Part shown: piece by piece, positions 51,901-64,000 of the stretch
Numbering within the stretch: the stretch's first letter is position 1
How the letters are laid out: each line of letters begins with the position of its first letter
Source: Trichoplusia ni
Lineage: Eukaryota; Arthropoda; Insecta; Lepidoptera; Noctuidae
Length of the DNA: 64,000 nt
Assembly (NCBI RefSeq): GCF_003590095.1
Contig: NC_039486.1
Span: 1-64,000, forward strand
Direction: 5' to 3'
The notes under the pieces: model-generated
Databases searched by the model: none
Told to the model about the DNA's origin: nothing
Seen by the model: only the letters and a program-made list of their open reading frames with translations
Made by a program: the position numbers and the translations under genes

Positions 51901-52638
51901 TGTTTATCACTCCGTCATTATGTTTAATTAGCGGTCGGCGTGTCCGCTGTAATCATCACTGTACACCGCGCCGCGCGTTGGCTGCAGGGAAAAACACCAA
52001 CAGCCATCGGTAGCTTCTCCGGTCAAAATTCAATCCTAATACAGTCACACCAAGTCGTAAAGTAGCATGTCGCCGCAATGGGAAGCAATTGTTTAGCAGA
52101 AACAATGGTGCGGATTACAACAACGCGATAATTTGAATGCGAAATGCAATTGTAATTAGTGGCTAGCTTGATTCTAATTGACACGTGTCAAAATATAGAA
52201 AACCTATTATGTCGGCTCGCTTCGGCCCCTGACCTTTTGATTCATAAAATATCGTTAGCGAGCGATCGTTACTGTGTAGTTAGTGGTACATGCGGTCTAA
52301 ATGCCATCGATTAATAAACGAACTTACATTACTGATTAATTCGAGTGAACCGGACACGAGCAGGAAGCCACAGTGAGGAGTATGAGTGACGCGGGACGCC
52401 TGAGGCCAGACTTTGACGGTTAAGCAAAAGTAAAAACGGGACGATTTACAAAATTTGTATCCGTGTTTTATATAAAGTGTAACAGATCGGGCAAGCAGGT
52501 TACAGTGCGGCGGCGCTCGTGGCGGCGCCATTAGCGGCATCGGCAGCGCGGCGGGGCGCCCGCTAGCCCGCTCGCCCGGACCGCTCGCCCCCCGGCTCGC
52601 CCGGCCCGCTGCCCGCTCGCCCGCGCGCTCCCGCTCGC

Positions 52639-52646
52639 ATGCAAAT
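52639..52646 (+). promoter_or_regulatory. Exact POU octamer ATGCAAAT
   Basis: First of six exact octamers between 52.6 and 63.5 kb. The others are 54673-54680, 58426-58433 (reverse), 59551-59558, 59758-59765 and 63438-63445. The octamer is the preferred site of class II POU factors such as nubbin. Binding here is inference. Confidence 0.4.
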
Positions 52647-55600
52647 CCCGCGCCTACCTCATGCTGTCCCGCCGCTCGCCGCCGCCATCCCGCCGACCGT
52701 AATGATCCCACACACTGAACTAACCGCGTCTTCTTACCATCTACTCAGTCTACTCACTTTATGATAATATCATGTGATTTGAGCACTAAACTCTTATCAC
52801 CCTGCCAGTGGAGCCGCCAGGTATAATACCCCGGCAGGGCTAGTGACAGCTCGCATCGCGGCCGCCTGTTGCAATACTCGAACACAAAGCGTACATAAAT
52901 CAAAACGTGTTGATAATGTTTGCGTGCGCGACTAGCCCCGTCTCCCGGACCCGCCTGCCGGAGTCTCGACTCACTGGACACGCATGGCCACTGTTTGCTC
53001 ACCCACAGAAGGTACAACGTTAATAATCTAATTAAGTTAAGCTTCTTTATTACTAAAAACATCACAAGAACGCTCTTTCTGCTTGCTTGACAAATAAGAC
53101 ATTTAATCAAACAATTTTCCTAACTTTCTAATAACTCGATCTGAATATGAATCTTTTTGCTATTAGGTATATACTTTTCATCGGATGTTATTCCCACGTT
53201 TACTCGTTATTCAATTTCTTTTTAGTGGCGACGAGCAAGGCTAATCAAATCGGTATGCTAATGACTTATTATTGAGGTCACATTGTGTTGCCTCGCTCAC
53301 ATAAGTAAACACAAGCGCCTGTAGTGTATGTCCGCCGCGTGGCGGCGACGCGACCGCCCCTGCCAACATATATTATGTGATAACTAGGCATAAGGATGCG
53401 CCACGAGCGCAGTGAATGTAATAAGGGAACATAATGACCGCTCGGTAGCCGGTTCGGTGCCAGAGCTTGGCGGTTCCCACGCGAGCATTAAATCAAATGA
53501 CCAACAAATTGGACGAGTTCTGAGAAGAGCCGCCGAGGTGATCGCACCACGCTGGGGAGGAGGGGGGGGGGTGGACTAATATGTCACCTGCATCTGGTAC
53601 ATGCGCCGGGTAGTTATAGTACAGACAGATGTGGGTACGAGTATGATGCTCACTCTTGAAGGGAATCGAGCAAACAATTTATAGTAGGAGTTCTATGGGC
53701 TTAATGCGAAACGTGAGGGGGCGCGGGGCCCGGGGAGCGAGGATGAAAGTGAACTCGTGTGTCAAAGCGGGGAGCATCAGAAAAATGGCCAGTTGATTGG
53801 GTTCTTACGGGTGAGTTGGCGAGACCGCTAGGAATTCGAGCGCGGCCAGCGAGCGAAGGGACGCGGACGCCGACACAATTTAAAATTCAGATAAGCGGAA
53901 TAAACACTCGCCCCCGGAATGTGCAGCCACCAGCCGGGCCCGCCAGTTGTAAGGGAACCATTTTCAAGCTACTTCTAGTGACAAATAAGTGCAAAACTTA
54001 TTTGTTTTGAGCGTGAAGGCTAATTATGTCGGTCGCTTGTAAATAGTAATATAGTTTATGTTTGTAATTTTTTAAACTATAACGCATTATGTATACATAA
54101 TCGTCAAATTAGAATTGTATTTAATGAGCCCACGCCGAAAGGGAGACGGACACTAAAGGTGCTCGTAAATGTTTAATGAAGGGGTTTAGCAGCGAGGCGG
54201 GAGCGTTCCTGACGTCACTCGCGGAGTGCCAGGTCTGCGGAGGCAGCTGGGGACAGATCTACAGCCATGTATAAATGCCTATTGTTATAAAATTAGAATT
54301 AGCATGTGTAGAGTGTTCGTCGGGCGCCGCATTCGGAGCGGAACCGTGGCCGCACTATGTGAGCTCATTACCGCGCGCCGGATAATTGAAAATGGCGAGC
54401 TCATTATAATATTTAGACAATTATTCATAGACGTAAATTATTCCCAGAGTAGACTGCTTACACGTCGCCTAATTACTGCGACGCGCATGCGCGGTGGCCG
54501 GCCACGTGGCGCAGCGCGAGGCGCACGTAGAGGGACGCTGCTGTGTGATGTGATGCTAACATAAACATGCAATACTAGTATATGTTTTCATTTATACTAT
54601 GTCGAGTTATGCTCAATTCATTACCCAAACAGTTACAGGGTTGGCGGTTATTAAAGTGTTTAGCATAATATTATGCAAATACTAGTGATATGGCTTCCTT
54701 TGTAAGCCTCTTTTAAATATTAATATTGTGATTCATCGATGCTACCAGGATTTAAATGCTATAAACTGGCGGCAAGTGACTCGTCCAGTATTGCTGCTGG
54801 TGGCGCCGCGCCCTAAGACGAGCGCTGACTGACAGCTGTACTAATTAGTTACATGTTAGCATGTACCAGCCCGACTATCTGCTCACATCTACAGACAGTA
54901 CACTACACCAATTTTAATTTAATATTACAATAATGAGGTAGTGCGCAACAGTGCGCCCGCGCAGCACAGCAGACGTTCCCACTTACTTATTCATGTGTCT
55001 GTAGCCGGCGCGGCGACGCGGCGGCGCGCGGCGCGGCTAGAACATGGACCCGCTCACGTAACTCGTACTGTGCATATGCGTCACACTAAAGGTTGGAGAA
55101 CATGCACTGTTCACCTCAGGAGCCGACCTCACCTTGACCTGAACACTTGTCTTCACAGAGCTGGGCAAGTTTCTTCTGCTAGCCTTGTGAGGACCGAATA
55201 TAGATATTATTCACTGCCGTTCACGTAACAAATAATATAATCCCACTCTATCAGGATAATAATAGTACGAAAGACTTTTGGATATTCTGGGACAACCCAT
55301 GCATAGCATTATGACCGTGGTCATGACTCTCGCCCATAATAAAGGTTATGTATTTTTTGTCCCCGTTTGTGCAGGGCTAGTTTGCTCGACATTATTTCCT
55401 AGATCGTTTGGACGTAACTTCTGTGAGGAGGCAGGTCGGACAGTGGCCAGGACCTGGCGGACGCGTGAGTTTGGCGGAGGGCGGCGCCGGCGCCAGCCGC
55501 TCCTGAAGACTGTCACGCACGCGACGGAAGCGTCTAATTGAACAGTTCTCTTCACGCGAAGACTCGGCCTAACATCAAATCAAACAGTTCCTTCCTGCGC

Positions 55601-58600
55601 CCTTGAATGCTCAGTCAAGTCCGCGTGACACGAGCCCGAGGCGAGCGCCGCCGAGCGCTATCACCGCTCACGTTATTGATTATTACCTTATTGTAAGAGC
55701 ACCGGTACCCGTGGTACGTGGTAGCCTATAACACTATTATACCACTTCAGACTATATTACGATAATTCAAAAGTAATTTGTAGGAAACAATATGACTGGC
55801 GAGCAGATGGAGCGCATTTCCATGCGTGGTAACGACATTGGTTTGTTACGTGCCTTTGCCACGAAATATATTGTGCGTACCTATAAAAATGTAGCGCCGT
55901 GATCGGATCACGTCCGATCATTAAGAGCACTCCGGGGAAGTGCGGGGAGGGGGTTGTGGCATTGCACGTACATCGAAACCTATGATGACGCAGGCATGGA
56001 TGTCAGCATGTGACACGAACACGCGGAGTCTCGGCCGGCGGGACGCGAGCGGCGCGCGACCTTGACCCGGGGAAGGGCGCGGGGCGCGAGCTGCGGGCGG
56101 CGGGGAGGGGCGGCAGGTGCGGCGCACGCGTCGCAAATATCAACACATGTCACTCACCCCCGATATCGTTCAGGTACCGTTACTCCGGAGTCCGTTTAAT
56201 TGCAGCCACTTCGCGAACTATTACGCAACCAGTTCGTTTCACTAAACGCGAGATAAAGTTCACGGCGCGGCTGACGGCGGCCACTTGTCCACGGCCACGA
56301 TTATAGATCGCACTTTATGACTCCTGCAGCCAAACAGTAGTTAACTGCTCCACCGTGACGTCACCAGGTCCCTATAACTTTCCAGTGACCTCAGATCACA
56401 CCGAACAGTAAGAAATGTTGAAAGACACAAGTTTCCGCAGGCATTTTTGTCATCAATAACGTGTTTTTACAAAAATAATATAATCAGTAACCCTATCTTA
56501 GTCGGATTCCGTGTTATAATTTTAATCTAAATATACACACAAGCGAAAACTGACTGACTGATCTATTAACGACGGGCCTATACAATAAGGGTTAATAACT
56601 CAAAATGTTGTAGTTTCCTTGAGTAGTGTAGGGTAGCCGATTTTAGGGTTATTCCAATAAAATGTATTTATAAAACCCGCGTAATTTTGTTTTGGTAAAT
56701 TATCCTCTAAGAGACTATAGGGGTCTAGACGTTTGTATAAAATTTTTAGTTAAATAAATAAAATTCTTCATTTTATGTAGTATGTGTAAAATATTTTTTC
56801 GAAAAATTGCCGTTGAAGGGATAGAAGAACGGATGGCGTGCAGTTACTATGCAAGGTTTTCATGGTTCATACATAGAATTCTAAATACATTATACATTAT
56901 TTTTTATGGGTAAATAAGTGAGGCCACGCGTATTAGGTCGCGGGCGGTCGTTACTAATCTAATAAACAAGAATAGAGAAAAGAATACTTATATTGAAATA
57001 ACGAGTAATTAAATAATAGTCGCTTATTTACAGTAAAAGCTGTCGTCGCTTATTTTTACAGAATCGCGACATACCGGAAAGGTATTGTTGTTATTAAATG
57101 AAGGAGTAGCGGCAGTTGTAACGGGTTTATAAGCTGCGTCCGGTCTGGTCGGCTCGCTCTTGGCTCTATGCATTTTAAAGGAGTTTGCCTCACAGTTTCA
57201 TCGTTTATTGCGCTATAAAGAAGCGATCCCTAGTTGTTACGGGGCGCAGTCTGTCGAGGGCATGATTAGGCATGCGCCGCGTCATCCAGCTCTGCTTTCC
57301 CTTCCGAGTCGAGAGGCGTGCGCTTGCGACGGAGACGCGATTTTTATTTTGCGATTGTTTTTGTTTTGTTTTTTAACGCTTCCTTCGACGCTCGAGCAAT
57401 AAATTAGAAAGTCGCGGAGATTTTTTGTCACAATTTTATTGTTTTTTTGTACGACGATCGCTTTCTCCGACACGATGTAATTGTATTAAATCCCTAATTT
57501 GTAAAAAATACAGTATCTATTGTTTACGCAGTGAAAAGACATGACAAAGTTGTTAAAATGTGCATTGAGTATTGCTAATTGCTATTTTCTTGCATGGGAA
57601 CGGTTTGGCTAGCCCTTGTGACAGCACCACTCACGGTGAGCTGCACCCAGCTCGAGCTGCGACTGCTGCAGAAGTAATTAACGAATGTGTGAGACTCACC
57701 GATGTCCATGCTGCGTGGGCTGCGGCCGCGGCGACTGGTGCGCGCGCGCAGCCCGCACGCAGCCCGGCCACCCCCACCCCGGGCGCCCTCGGGCTAGACC
57801 AGTCTAGGGCACATACATTATTCACCCCTATGAATGCAACTACTCTAAATGTCAGGCGGTGAGGCTAACGGGACCGCTGGGGTAGCGCGACCTTTACGGT
57901 GCTAGGGCGCGTGCGCGTGTGTGCGTGCGCCGGCTAACGGGCCCGCTGTCCGCCGCGGTGCCCGGCTAAACAACAACTTTACCTAATGCTTGGGCTGGTA
58001 ACAAAACAAATCAAATGCGGCAATACACACAGTCACGTATACTTATGATGTGTGAGACATTCATTGTAACACGAAACACATGTTACCTTTATATTAGGTG
58101 TATGTAATTCTAACCATTCTGTGCGCTGTACAACTTGGTCAATCTCAAGAGCATGTGGTGCTAGCTGCATGACAGTACATTTACGTTTGGTTTGACTGTT
58201 CGTGCTCCAGAGACGCACACCCGATTACTAATTTATTTAAATTCCTCGGAAAAATTGAACACGGGAATATAGTAATGATGAAATTTACGAGCGCAAGCAG
58301 GTCGTAGATTACGTGACGTGTAAGAGGTGGCGGAGTGCCCCACGCACCGCATACGCTGTACTCGAATGTGTACCGTGTTCTCATGCGCAGTAGGTGCGTT
58401 TCCACTCGCGCGCTCACAACAAAGGATTTGCATACGATGAATTCGCAGAGTTTTTTGCTAGTAAAGTTTTTGTGAACGTTAAGCACCCGCGGCTGCTTTC
58501 AACACGACTACCTGCGCCTGCGCCCGCCGCACCACCTCTAGTGCGCCGCCGCGCCGCCGAGCGCCAGCCGATGTGTTGGCGTGCTCGCTGTCCGCACCAA

Positions 58601-61270
58601 GCCCAGCTCCGGGCTCGCAGACGAGCCACACTGTCGTCACACGCTAGCGGCCGCTGCTCACAATACTATGTGCTGTATTACCTACTGCAGTTTCACGGTA
58701 AGGTCAGCCAGACAGGTGCGCGCGCGCACGCCACGCGCACCGTTACGTGTATTTATAGCAAGCGCACGTATTTAACATTTAGGAAAACCGAAGATATTTA
58801 AACACAATGAAACTAGTTTACGCGTGTGAGGAGCGACGCGAGCATCGCCGGCGGGCAGCACACTGCCGCGCGACCGGCCAGTACGGGCGCAGAGCAGGCC
58901 GCGGCCCGCGCGTGTCGGCGCGCCGGCACCTGACGGGCTCCGGCGGAGAGCGGCGGATCTACTCGTTTTATATTAGTTATTGAAACTCCATAGCCGGTGT
59001 TTTATGAATGTGTTTAATGATTCATTCCTGTTTATTGTGATAATTGTAATGTGGATATCTTGTCAACTGTGATGTAAAACAACAATCACAGAGTAACAAG
59101 ACCTCAGTGTCCCTTTAGCGCAATAACGGGCGCGGACGGACCTGAGCAATGTCTCTCGGTGTACCTATACCAAGCTGATGAAAAGAAGGGAAATAAAGAG
59201 ATAGATTTCAGAGTGCCAAAGCAACAAAGCTTTTGCATTTTATCATAACGTTAGGACCTTTGTTGCACACTTCGAGTCGTAAGAAACGTCAAATAAAATA
59301 ACGGCGCGGGCGCGGCTCCGGAGCTGCGCCCGCGCACGCACCATACTATTACTATTAGCACCCAAGCATTGTGTCCCATATAGTCTAATATACGATTTGC
59401 AATAAATCTTAAGTATAAAAAATCCGTATTCACGTCTCACCGGCGGCGACAAAAACTAATGGATATAGAAGGAAATATGCAAGCGATTGTTCGGACGGAG
59501 CAGAGGAAAAAAATGCAGGCAGATGCGCGCGCGCAGGTAGACGAGGACGCATGCAAATAATGCGAGAACTAGTCAAATGCTTTATAGTTACGTTATTAGG
59601 AAATATTATTAATTGACGACAATGTTACGACGAGTCTCCCCGCCTCTCTCTGAAAACGGCATTTCGCGGGTAGTCGGGAGGTTGGGGGAGAGCCTGTCCT
59701 TATCGAGGTCCGCTGGCGTTTTTTCGTGATCCAGCTGCGAGCCCGTACACGGCCCTGATGCAAATGACTGCTAATGAATAATCAGCTGGAGGCGCGGAGA
59801 CGGCGCGCGGCGCATACCGCGGCGCACTGCTAGCTGTTGCTGTAGTTTATGGACCGTTACCGTTGTTTAGGACGGTATTATGTCACTTTACGCAGGCACA
59901 CTGTACGAGTACTCAACCCTCTCGAGGACGGGGATGACCCTGGACACTAATAGGTTAATTTAAAGCAGAAATGTAGCGTGTTTGTTGTTGCCGTTTAGGC
60001 ACAGCAGAGGTCGCACATTCACAAAGCAGTTGGATCAGCATTCGAGAGCGCGTCCGCGGACAGGTCGCCGCGTATTTACATATTACCTTACGAGTTCCAA
60101 GAATGCTGTGCTCGGTGGTACATACATACAAGTGCTGTTCAGAATAATCCCTTATATGTTCCCTTCTAACTGTTCTGGACACATCATACAACGATGCGTG
60201 TGGGACTGACACTTATTTCTAAACGGTGTTAATTCTGGTAAATGTCTCGCTGTTTACAGTCTAGGAGGAAATATGCATGTAAGTGCCTCGTTAACTGTTC
60301 TTGTGGAATTATAGAAAAACTCTTGACAACGTTGTCATCACAGATTTGGAGTCAAGTATGTAAGAAGCGCGCGCGAGGTGTCAACAGAAAGTACTCAGTC
60401 AGTCTGTACGTACTGTATGAGCTAGCCTATCTGTAGATATGCTGACTGCTGTCTTGTCACTTTACATGCTACTGTTATTTTAAATCTTCTCTTCTACCGT
60501 TGTGATTGTATACATTGTTAATTTATAAAGAAACTTAAGTAACCGTTTTGTCTAAAACTCAAGGTTTTCCTTATATAAGGGAGTACTCTAAATGAGTCAA
60601 TAAATTTTCATTGTGAATAGCCTTTAAGAGTAATGTCATTATTGATTTGTCTTCCTCAGGCCAGTGCCAGCAGCAGCTCCACACGAGCTGTTCCCATGTG
60701 TGCTCGTGCTCTGTGAACACGTGTGAGGAAACCTTCTGCTATTGAAACCTGCGCGAGTCTAATTAACGAATCTTATTCTGAGAATATTTTAACAATTTCA
60801 ATGAGTTATAGTGTAACAATGCTAATTAATAACATCAGATGTAATTAGAAATTATTTGAATGAGAAGCAAGACTACACGGGTTTGTTTTATTTTAACGGT
60901 TACTTAATAAGTTTTTGTGTTAAAACTAACGCGAACTTGATATTATCGCGGTCTTGTGAGTAATACCGAACAATATCGATCTTCAATTAACAATTGAAAC
61001 GTGACTCAATTCAACTAGTCTGATAGGAGTGTGGAAGATGTTAAACAAGCGGTCAGCTGAAAGCAGACGACTTTTAGTTTGAGTTTGAAACAAATAAAAT
61101 ATATATTATTACAAGTAAATATTACAACGGCTACAAGTCAAGTTATCTGCAACAACCTTTAGAGGCTATAACAGTGTCTCATATTACACAAGTTTGAAGT
61201 AATTAGAATTAGCAGTACCCGGAGCCGCGAGGTGGCGCGGGCGGTGCAGCGGCGCGGCTAACAGCGCTCA

Positions 61271-61344
61271 TATTATGCTAATTACAATTATTAATGTAAC
61301 ACAAGCAATATTATGCTAATCACGATATTAATGTAACACAAGCA
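61271..61344. repeat. 38-bp tandem duplication with two ATGCTAAT sites
   Basis: TATTATGCTAAT and TTAATGTAACACAAGCA occur twice at 38-bp spacing. Each unit contains the octamer variant ATGCTAAT (61275-61282 and 61313-61320). Confidence 0.7.
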
Positions 61345-64000
61345 ATTAAGTAGCGCGTTAACCCCGGCCGGCGGGGCCCGGGGCCGCGAGCCCGGGGCCC
61401 GCGGGGCCCATTGACGGGCTGCCGTGAATGAGTCGCACGCGCGTGTCAGTGTGTGCGTGACACCAACACCTCGCTACACTTTGTGCCAACTTCAGAATAC
61501 CCGATGTATGAGCTCCAACTGACACAACGTGCTTCAGCGGACATCTGTCATTTTATGGATATCGATACTGGGCATGATAATAATCAGCTCCCTGCAGGAA
61601 AGCATTAGTCTATATCGAAAAATGATATCGTATATCCGACACGAATTATCATCAGCCCATCACAATTTGTGGTAAACAAAGTTTAGTTTAGGAGAGTTAA
61701 CTGACTTGAATGTTTTAAGATTCTCTGAAGCCAAAGTAATTAGTAAAGGTAATAATAGGACCCAGTCTAAATATAGTGTAAGCAGTAAGTTGTTGTTTAA
61801 ATATTTTGAGCACTGTGTCAAATAATGATAATAATTGGCAAAAATATTGTTCGATGGTAAGCAGCCGTCCTCGGTGAAGCACATTGTAACGAGGTCCCGC
61901 AGAGCGGAGACGGCCGCGCCCGGCCGAGTCGCTCTCATCAGTATGCACGCGTTATTACTGTAATAAGTGTGTTATGCCGCTCTTCATTATAATATATTAA
62001 ATTAAAGCGATAATAACAATGCACGTGTTACAGATAACGCGTGTACTCGTGTCCCTCGCTGTGCGAGAGGTAGAAATCAAGGAAATGCCAATAATACAAG
62101 TGATCACTTAGGAGAGCTGTAACTAAAATATGTTAATCTGTTAACATATCACAATAACCAGCTAGGAAGAAAAAGGTGACACATCAGATTCATGAGGCTT
62201 TATCAAAAAAGTTTATCAAGAAAGACGTTCAGTTTACGTACTCTTAAGAGTACCTAGCTCATAGACATCATGTGGGCCTCCAAAGAGTCGTCTGAGAGAT
62301 CTGTCTCAGTAATATCTATTGACATGTTTAATAAGGTAGAATACAATCGTAAGTATGATGTACATCGCATGTAGGCTGCGGCGGTCTGGGCCGCGCTAAC
62401 CCGCACCGAGCAAGCTGTCGCAAAAACTGAGGAATTTTCATTGAGCGACCATATTAGCGGGAGCCTGACAGTCTACATACAAGGTGTAATGATGGCGATG
62501 CCTAAATTTATACCCTCTGTGATTGTAACACGTATCCAGCTGAATGGAGGTGAAAAAAAAACAAGGTGCTTAGTGGGATATTAAAACAACCACTGTTGCG
62601 TCCTCTGCTGACGCTACGAATTGTCCGAAGTCACAATAAGTATAGGAGTACAGCTAATGGATTCCACTTATTTTATGTTTTACAATATTTGACATTCCTG
62701 ATTTGCTTCCCTGATGATTCAGTTGAAGCCGTTTACTTTAGCTGTAGTGACTCGCAGTAATGCGTGCTATTGCGTCAATTACAATAAGTTTCAGTAGATG
62801 GTGTTGTTTACGAGGTGCAGCCGAGACCAGGAGGCGTGTGCTAGTGCGGGGAGCACAGAGCGCCGCCATGGAGATGTGTGCCCGCTTTCGAGTGATTAAA
62901 TTTACATAGGAAATTACACACAACTATGTCGGGCCGCAGCGCTCGCGCACAGGAATCCGCACTTAAGCCATTTATACCATTTCGCCATTTTTGACGATTT
63001 CAGAAATGTAGAAACAAGATTATAAGCGTAAACGTTCAAACTGAACGACTACATAAAAGAACATCAAATATTCAAGTTTCAATAAATAATTTGATTGGCA
63101 ATTATTAAAATGAATCAAAAATACATCAAATATACTAAGCAGCGTGGAGGCCGCTATACCCCTGCTATCTAGTGCTTATATTAAGTAACGTCACCGCGGA
63201 CTTACTGTGCTACTAGCAACTATAGAAATCTAAGTGGAACTCACGGCACCAGTGATCGGTGATGAATGAGTGTGCAGTTTCCCACAGTGGGCATCACGCA
63301 TGTAACACCAGTAGTCGACTCTGTTAAGTTAGGATAACAAACTCTACTGTAATTTGGGCGTAATTCGTGCGGCGGGCGGCGGAAGCTGCTGCGTCACGCG
63401 ACGTGGGAGCCGGCAGGCGGCGCCGCGCGGCTGTCCTATGCAAATTATAGTCCGATAGTGAAACGCTATGCGGCTTCTAGTAAACGATTAAATCTTAACT
63501 GTAGTCGATTTACAAAATGAAATCGAACTAAATGCCCATGTAGGGGAGCTGCGCACTCAGTGGCTCGCGACTATCCGTCAACGGCGGTAATAAAGCGCAT
63601 CTCTCAAATAAAGCACTGATAAAGAGGCTAAAGCCACATAAAAACTGTTAAATTACGAGCATGCAGTGTGACAGATGGGACGTCTCGATGTCATCGTAGA
63701 GACGCGTTTTTATCTCATCGGATTTGAATAATAGTAAACGACGCGCCACCACTCGCCAGAGAGGTGCAGAAGGCCCAGTGCACACAGCGTGAAGTCAAAA
63801 GAAATAGATGAAGTAATGCAGGTACACCCGTGTCCAGAATTGTCAGTATCGACATAAACATCAGCAGCATCTATTCGATATTCCAGAAGGGCCGCGGCGG
63901 CGCGCGGTCACTCGGTGAGAGCCGTGACGCACGCGCATCACAGCCCGCGCTCCTCGCTGCCCGCGCCCGCCGCCCGCGCCCGCCGCAACACGCTTTTTAC

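Larger units (their letters stand above)
45377..64000. other. Large non-coding region with GC islands and repeats; no gene supported
   Basis: No reading frame here has recognisable domains or splice-supported homology. GC-rich blocks (for example 46200-46280, 46600-46660, 49740-49840, 52500-52690, 54990-55040, 56020-56130, 57720-57800, 58840-58930, 61360-61410) alternate with AT-rich DNA. Exact POU octamers cluster in 52.6-63.5 kb. Homopolymer runs lie near 48436, 51597 and 53562. A decayed reverse-orientation Helitron end lies near 45545. The most economical reading is upstream regulatory DNA or intron of a longer nubbin isoform. Confidence 0.45.

Noticed and set aside
52280..52711. 143-residue minus-strand frame as a gene
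   Set aside because: The GC-rich half gives a repetitive Arg/Gly/Ala-rich translation without a domain, and the rest looks like random AT-rich sequence. No splice-supported homology.

Overview
This window is moth or butterfly (Lepidoptera) nuclear DNA. The evidence is (TTAGG)n telomeric repeats carrying an R1-clade retrotransposon of the SART/TRAS type, Lep1-like Helitron fragments, a tRNA-derived SINE, foldback MITEs, a BEL/Pao LTR retrotransposon, and two ordinary multi-exon insect genes with GT-AG introns. I see no rRNA, no functional tRNA gene and no CRISPR array.

Positions 1-7960 look subtelomeric. A truncated SART-like gag fragment (1-176) and a full SART-like element (192-6860, minus strand, both ORFs open and joined by a TAATG stop-start overlap) are separated and bounded by CCTAA repeats. 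They are followed by a degenerate telomere-like minisatellite of about 124 bp period (6915-7535) and a satellite of about 164-174 bp period (7536-7960). CCTAA on the plus strand at the left is the polarity expected of a left chromosome end.

Positions 9.1-24.8 kb hold two minus-strand genes whose splice sites and phases can be followed throughout. The first is a seven-exon Qa-SNARE syntaxin of 289 residues (CDS 14888 to 9233, closest in feel to syntaxin-4). The second is a seven-exon class II POU-homeodomain factor of 403 residues (nubbin/pdm, CDS 24783 to 18513). The gap between them carries a SINE and an inverted pair of CTCF-like motifs. Syntaxin acts in membrane fusion and nubbin in transcription; nothing suggests a joint pathway.

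Positions 24.8-33.8 kb and 45.4-64 kb show no supportable genes. They alternate GC-rich islands and AT-rich DNA with repeat debris. Exact POU octamers cluster between 52.6 and 63.5 kb, so the interval may be nubbin regulatory DNA or a long first intron.

Positions 33856-45371 are the most unusual part: an 11.5-kb BEL/Pao retrotransposon arranged as a giant inverted repeat. Two nearly identical gag-pro-RT-RNaseH arms point towards each other. Both outer ends are the same LTR start (TGTTGACAAC), and a single 5-bp direct repeat, CAATG, flanks the whole structure. The centre holds a truncated LTR, a piece of integrase C-terminus and a fold-back copy of pol. This looks like one integration of an already rearranged palindromic cDNA.
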